Positions 62,202 through 64,000 of a DNA stretch of 64,000 bases are shown here, piece by piece. A model generated the notes under the pieces. The model ran no database searches. It was not told the origin of the DNA and saw only the letters and a program-made list of their open reading frames with translations. The position numbers and the translations under genes were made by a program. How positions within the stretch are numbered: position 1 is the stretch's first letter; each line of letters starts with the position of its first letter. Source of the stretch: an uncultured Clostridium sp. (GTDB lineage Bacteria; Bacillota; Clostridia; Lachnospirales; Lachnospiraceae); NCBI GenBank assembly GCA_946553025.1, contig CAMNRM010000015.1, positions 18,250-82,249 on the forward strand. Direction: 5' to 3'.

Positions 62202-63916
62202 AAAGACTTATAATAGAAAGTAATACAAATATTATTCGTGATATAGAGTTTAAAAATGGTCTTAATTTAATTCTTGACGATACTCCAATTGACGATACGA
62301 AATCAACGGGAAATAATGTGGGAAAAACTACAGTTTTAAAATTAATTGATTTCTGCTTGGGGGCAAATCCAAACATTATTTTTACTGATACAGAAAATAA
62401 AAAAGATATTTATACAATAGTAAAAGATTTTTTGATCAATGAGCAAGTTGTGATTACCCTTATTTTAGTTGAAAGTTTTGACAATTATGATGAAAAGCAC
62501 ATTGAAATTCAGAGAAATTTTTTGCCTGGAAAGAAGGCAATAAGAAAAATAAATGGAAAATCTATAGCAGCAAAAGATTTTGAAGATGAATTAGAAAAAA
62601 TAATTATACCCAATAAGAATGTCGAAAAACCCACCTTTAGACAGGTGATATCCCATAATATACGCTATAAAGATGACAGCATTAATAATACTTTAAAGAC
62701 ATTAAATACATTTACTACAGATATTGAATATGAAACCTTATATTTATATTTGTTAGGTTGTTCTTTTAATGAAGGGGCAAAAAAACAAGCCTTAATCGCT
62801 CAAATAAATCAAGAGAATATTTTTAGAGAGAGATTAGAAAAAAAGCAAAATAAAACGACATATGAAATTGCGTTGGCTTTACTAGAAGATGATATTGAGG
62901 CTTTAAATGAAAAAAAATCTTCTTTTAATTTAAATAAAACCTTGGAAAAGGATCTGGAACAACTTAATCTAATAAAATATAATATTAATAAAATTAGTTC
63001 CTTAATCAGCAAATTAGAGATACGAAAAGGGTTAATAGAGCAATCAAAACAAGAATTGGAAAATAGTATTTCACATATTGACATACAGCAGTTAAGGATA
63101 TTGTATAATGAAGTAAAGCTAAATGTTTCGGGTATTCAAAAAACGTTTGAGGATTTAGTTTCTTATCATAACAATATGGTTGTTGAAAAAGTAAAATATA
63201 TATCTCAAGATTTACCTCAGATAATAGAAAAGCTTAAAGGTTATCATAATGAACTGTCAACATTGATTGTACAAGAAAGAAAATTGACTGAACGGGTTTC
63301 TAAAGGTGATTCTTTTGAGGAATTGGAGCAAATAATAGCTGAACTTAATGAAAAATATAGAGAGAAAGGTGAATATGAAAGTATTATCGGTCAATTGGAT
63401 GAGGTTGAGGATAATATTAATCATCTTAACAGACAAATAGAAGTTATAGACCAATATTTGTTTTCCGGGGATTTTGAAGGGGTTTTAAAAGAACAGATTA
63501 AGAAATTTAATAAATTTTTTTCTGCTACTTCACAGGAATTATATGGTGAAAGATATGCTCTTACCTATAAAAAAGAACTTAATAAAAAAGGACAGCAATT
63601 TTATACATTCAATGCTTTTAATGCAAATATGAGTCCTGGAAAAAAACAGGGAGAAATTCTTTGTTTTGATTTGGCATATCTTCTTTTTGCTGAAGAGGAA
63701 CATATTCCCCATCTTCATTTTTTGTTGAATGATAAAAAAGAACTTATGCATGACAATCAGCTTGTTAATGTTGCGGAATTTGTCCAGCATAAAAATATAC
63801 AACTGGTTATTTCTATATTGAAAGATAAATTGCCAACTGCTGTATTGGATAAAGCACATATTGTCGTGGAACTTTCACAAAATGAAAAGTTGTTTAAAAT
63901 AGAAAATTTAACTTAA
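62192..63916 (+). CDS. ABC-3C system ATPase (DUF2326 family)
   Basis: 574 residues, SMC/RecN-like. N-terminal LIIESNTNIIRDIEFKNGLN and Walker A STGNNVGKTTVLKLIDFCLG. A long coiled coil spans roughly residues 195-430. The C-terminal half carries the signature-like NANMSPGKKQGEILCFDLAY and, as Walker B, LHFLLNDKKELMHDNQL, then a switch region IQLVISILKDKL. It is expected to sense or clamp nucleic acid or protein and to activate the SMEK partner. The start overlaps the middle-component gene. Strongly AT-rich. Confidence 0.88.
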   Translation: MFIKRLIIESNTNIIRDIEFKNGLNLILDDTPIDDTKSTGNNVGKTTVLKLIDFCLGANPNIIFTDTENKKDIYTIVKDFLINEQVVITLILVESFDNYDEKHIEIQRNFLPGKKAIRKINGKSIAAKDFEDELEKIIIPNKNVEKPTFRQVISHNIRYKDDSINNTLKTLNTFTTDIEYETLYLYLLGCSFNEGAKKQALIAQINQENIFRERLEKKQNKTTYEIALALLEDDIEALNEKKSSFNLNKTLEKDLEQLNLIKYNINKISSLISKLEIRKGLIEQSKQELENSISHIDIQQLRILYNEVKLNVSGIQKTFEDLVSYHNNMVVEKVKYISQDLPQIIEKLKGYHNELSTLIVQERKLTERVSKGDSFEELEQIIAELNEKYREKGEYESIIGQLDEVEDNINHLNRQIEVIDQYLFSGDFEGVLKEQIKKFNKFFSATSQELYGERYALTYKKELNKKGQQFYTFNAFNANMSPGKKQGEILCFDLAYLLFAEEEHIPHLHFLLNDKKELMHDNQLVNVAEFVQHKNIQLVISILKDKLPTAVLDKAHIVVELSQNEKLFKIENLT

Positions 63917-63950
63917 AAACTTCTCAAAAAATAAATATATAATATAAATA

Positions 63951-63994
63951 GGCTCTCGGAATCCTGAGCCTGCCGACCAAGATTCACCGGTCGG
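63951..63994 (+). terminator. Hairpins after the ABC-3C operon
   Basis: GGCTC/GAGCC (63951-63969) and CCGACC/GGTCGG (63973-63994) lie close together at the window end, about 35 bases after the ATPase stop. They may be a terminator or the edge of a structured feature cut by the window. Function unclear. Confidence 0.4.
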
Positions 63995-64000
63995 ATGAAC

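Noticed and set aside
63951..64000. tRNA or attachment site at the right edge
   Set aside because: Two hairpins are visible but no anticodon arm or CCA-type end. The sequence is cut by the window, so no firm call is possible.

Overview
The window looks like chromosome of an endospore-forming Clostridia, most probably a Lachnospiraceae gut anaerobe. The reasons are a germination protease (gpr) and spoIIP, the hrcA-grpE-dnaK-dnaJ operon behind a CIRCE operator, 3D-domain wall proteins, CD3324 and DUF2000 family proteins, separate fchA and folD genes, strong AGGAGG-type ribosome binding sites and sigma-A promoters with 17-bp spacers. No rRNA, tRNA, insertion sequence, CRISPR array or prophage was recognised.

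Layout. 1-5.4 kb: four consecutive complex-I/Mrp-type ion-pumping membrane subunits (the first cut by the window edge). 5.5-9.5 kb: a divergent PurA-like ligase, an exporter-type ABC half-transporter and a DegV lipid-binding protein. 9.6-23.3 kb: a histidine kinase, a GerMN lipoprotein, comEC, holA, rpsT (reverse), gpr, spoIIP, an unknown gene, lepA and hemW. 23.3-25.3 kb: two reverse-strand secreted 3D-domain paralogues. 25.5-30.7 kb: the heat-shock operon. 30.9-36.5 kb: small accessory genes (YbaK-like deacylase, DUF3795 protein, cell-wall-repeat surface protein, CD3324 protein with a structured leader, short Ntn hydrolase, AraC regulator, DUF2000). 36.7-44 kb: arginine biosynthesis, with argG divergent from argC-GNAT-argJ-argB-argD and ArgR-like boxes over both promoters. 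44-45.7 kb: one-carbon folate pair fchA-folD. 45.9-50.1 kb: a ClpP-fold serine protease with a Panacea/SocA protein, then an Smr-less MutS2 paralogue behind a leader with two tiny ORFs and two intrinsic terminators. 50.2-54.3 kb: thiT with a TPP riboswitch, a MATE exporter with a structured leader, ferritin and a nucleotidyltransferase. 54.6-60.8 kb: glutamate synthase gltBD. 61-63.9 kb: an AT-rich three-gene ABC-3C system (SMEK protein, middle component, DUF2326 ATPase), a likely acquired conflict or defence island.

How the genes fit together. gltBD supplies glutamate and the arg genes turn it into arginine. fchA and folD appear to split two activities that are usually fused, because FolD lacks two of the three expected cyclohydrolase residues. 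The most novel-looking items are the attenuated MutS2-like gene, the protease/Panacea pair, the ABC-3C operon, the PurA-like enzyme without the usual aspartate-binding loop, and several structured leaders and small dispersed or tandem repeats. Compositions and alignments were judged by eye; no searches were run.
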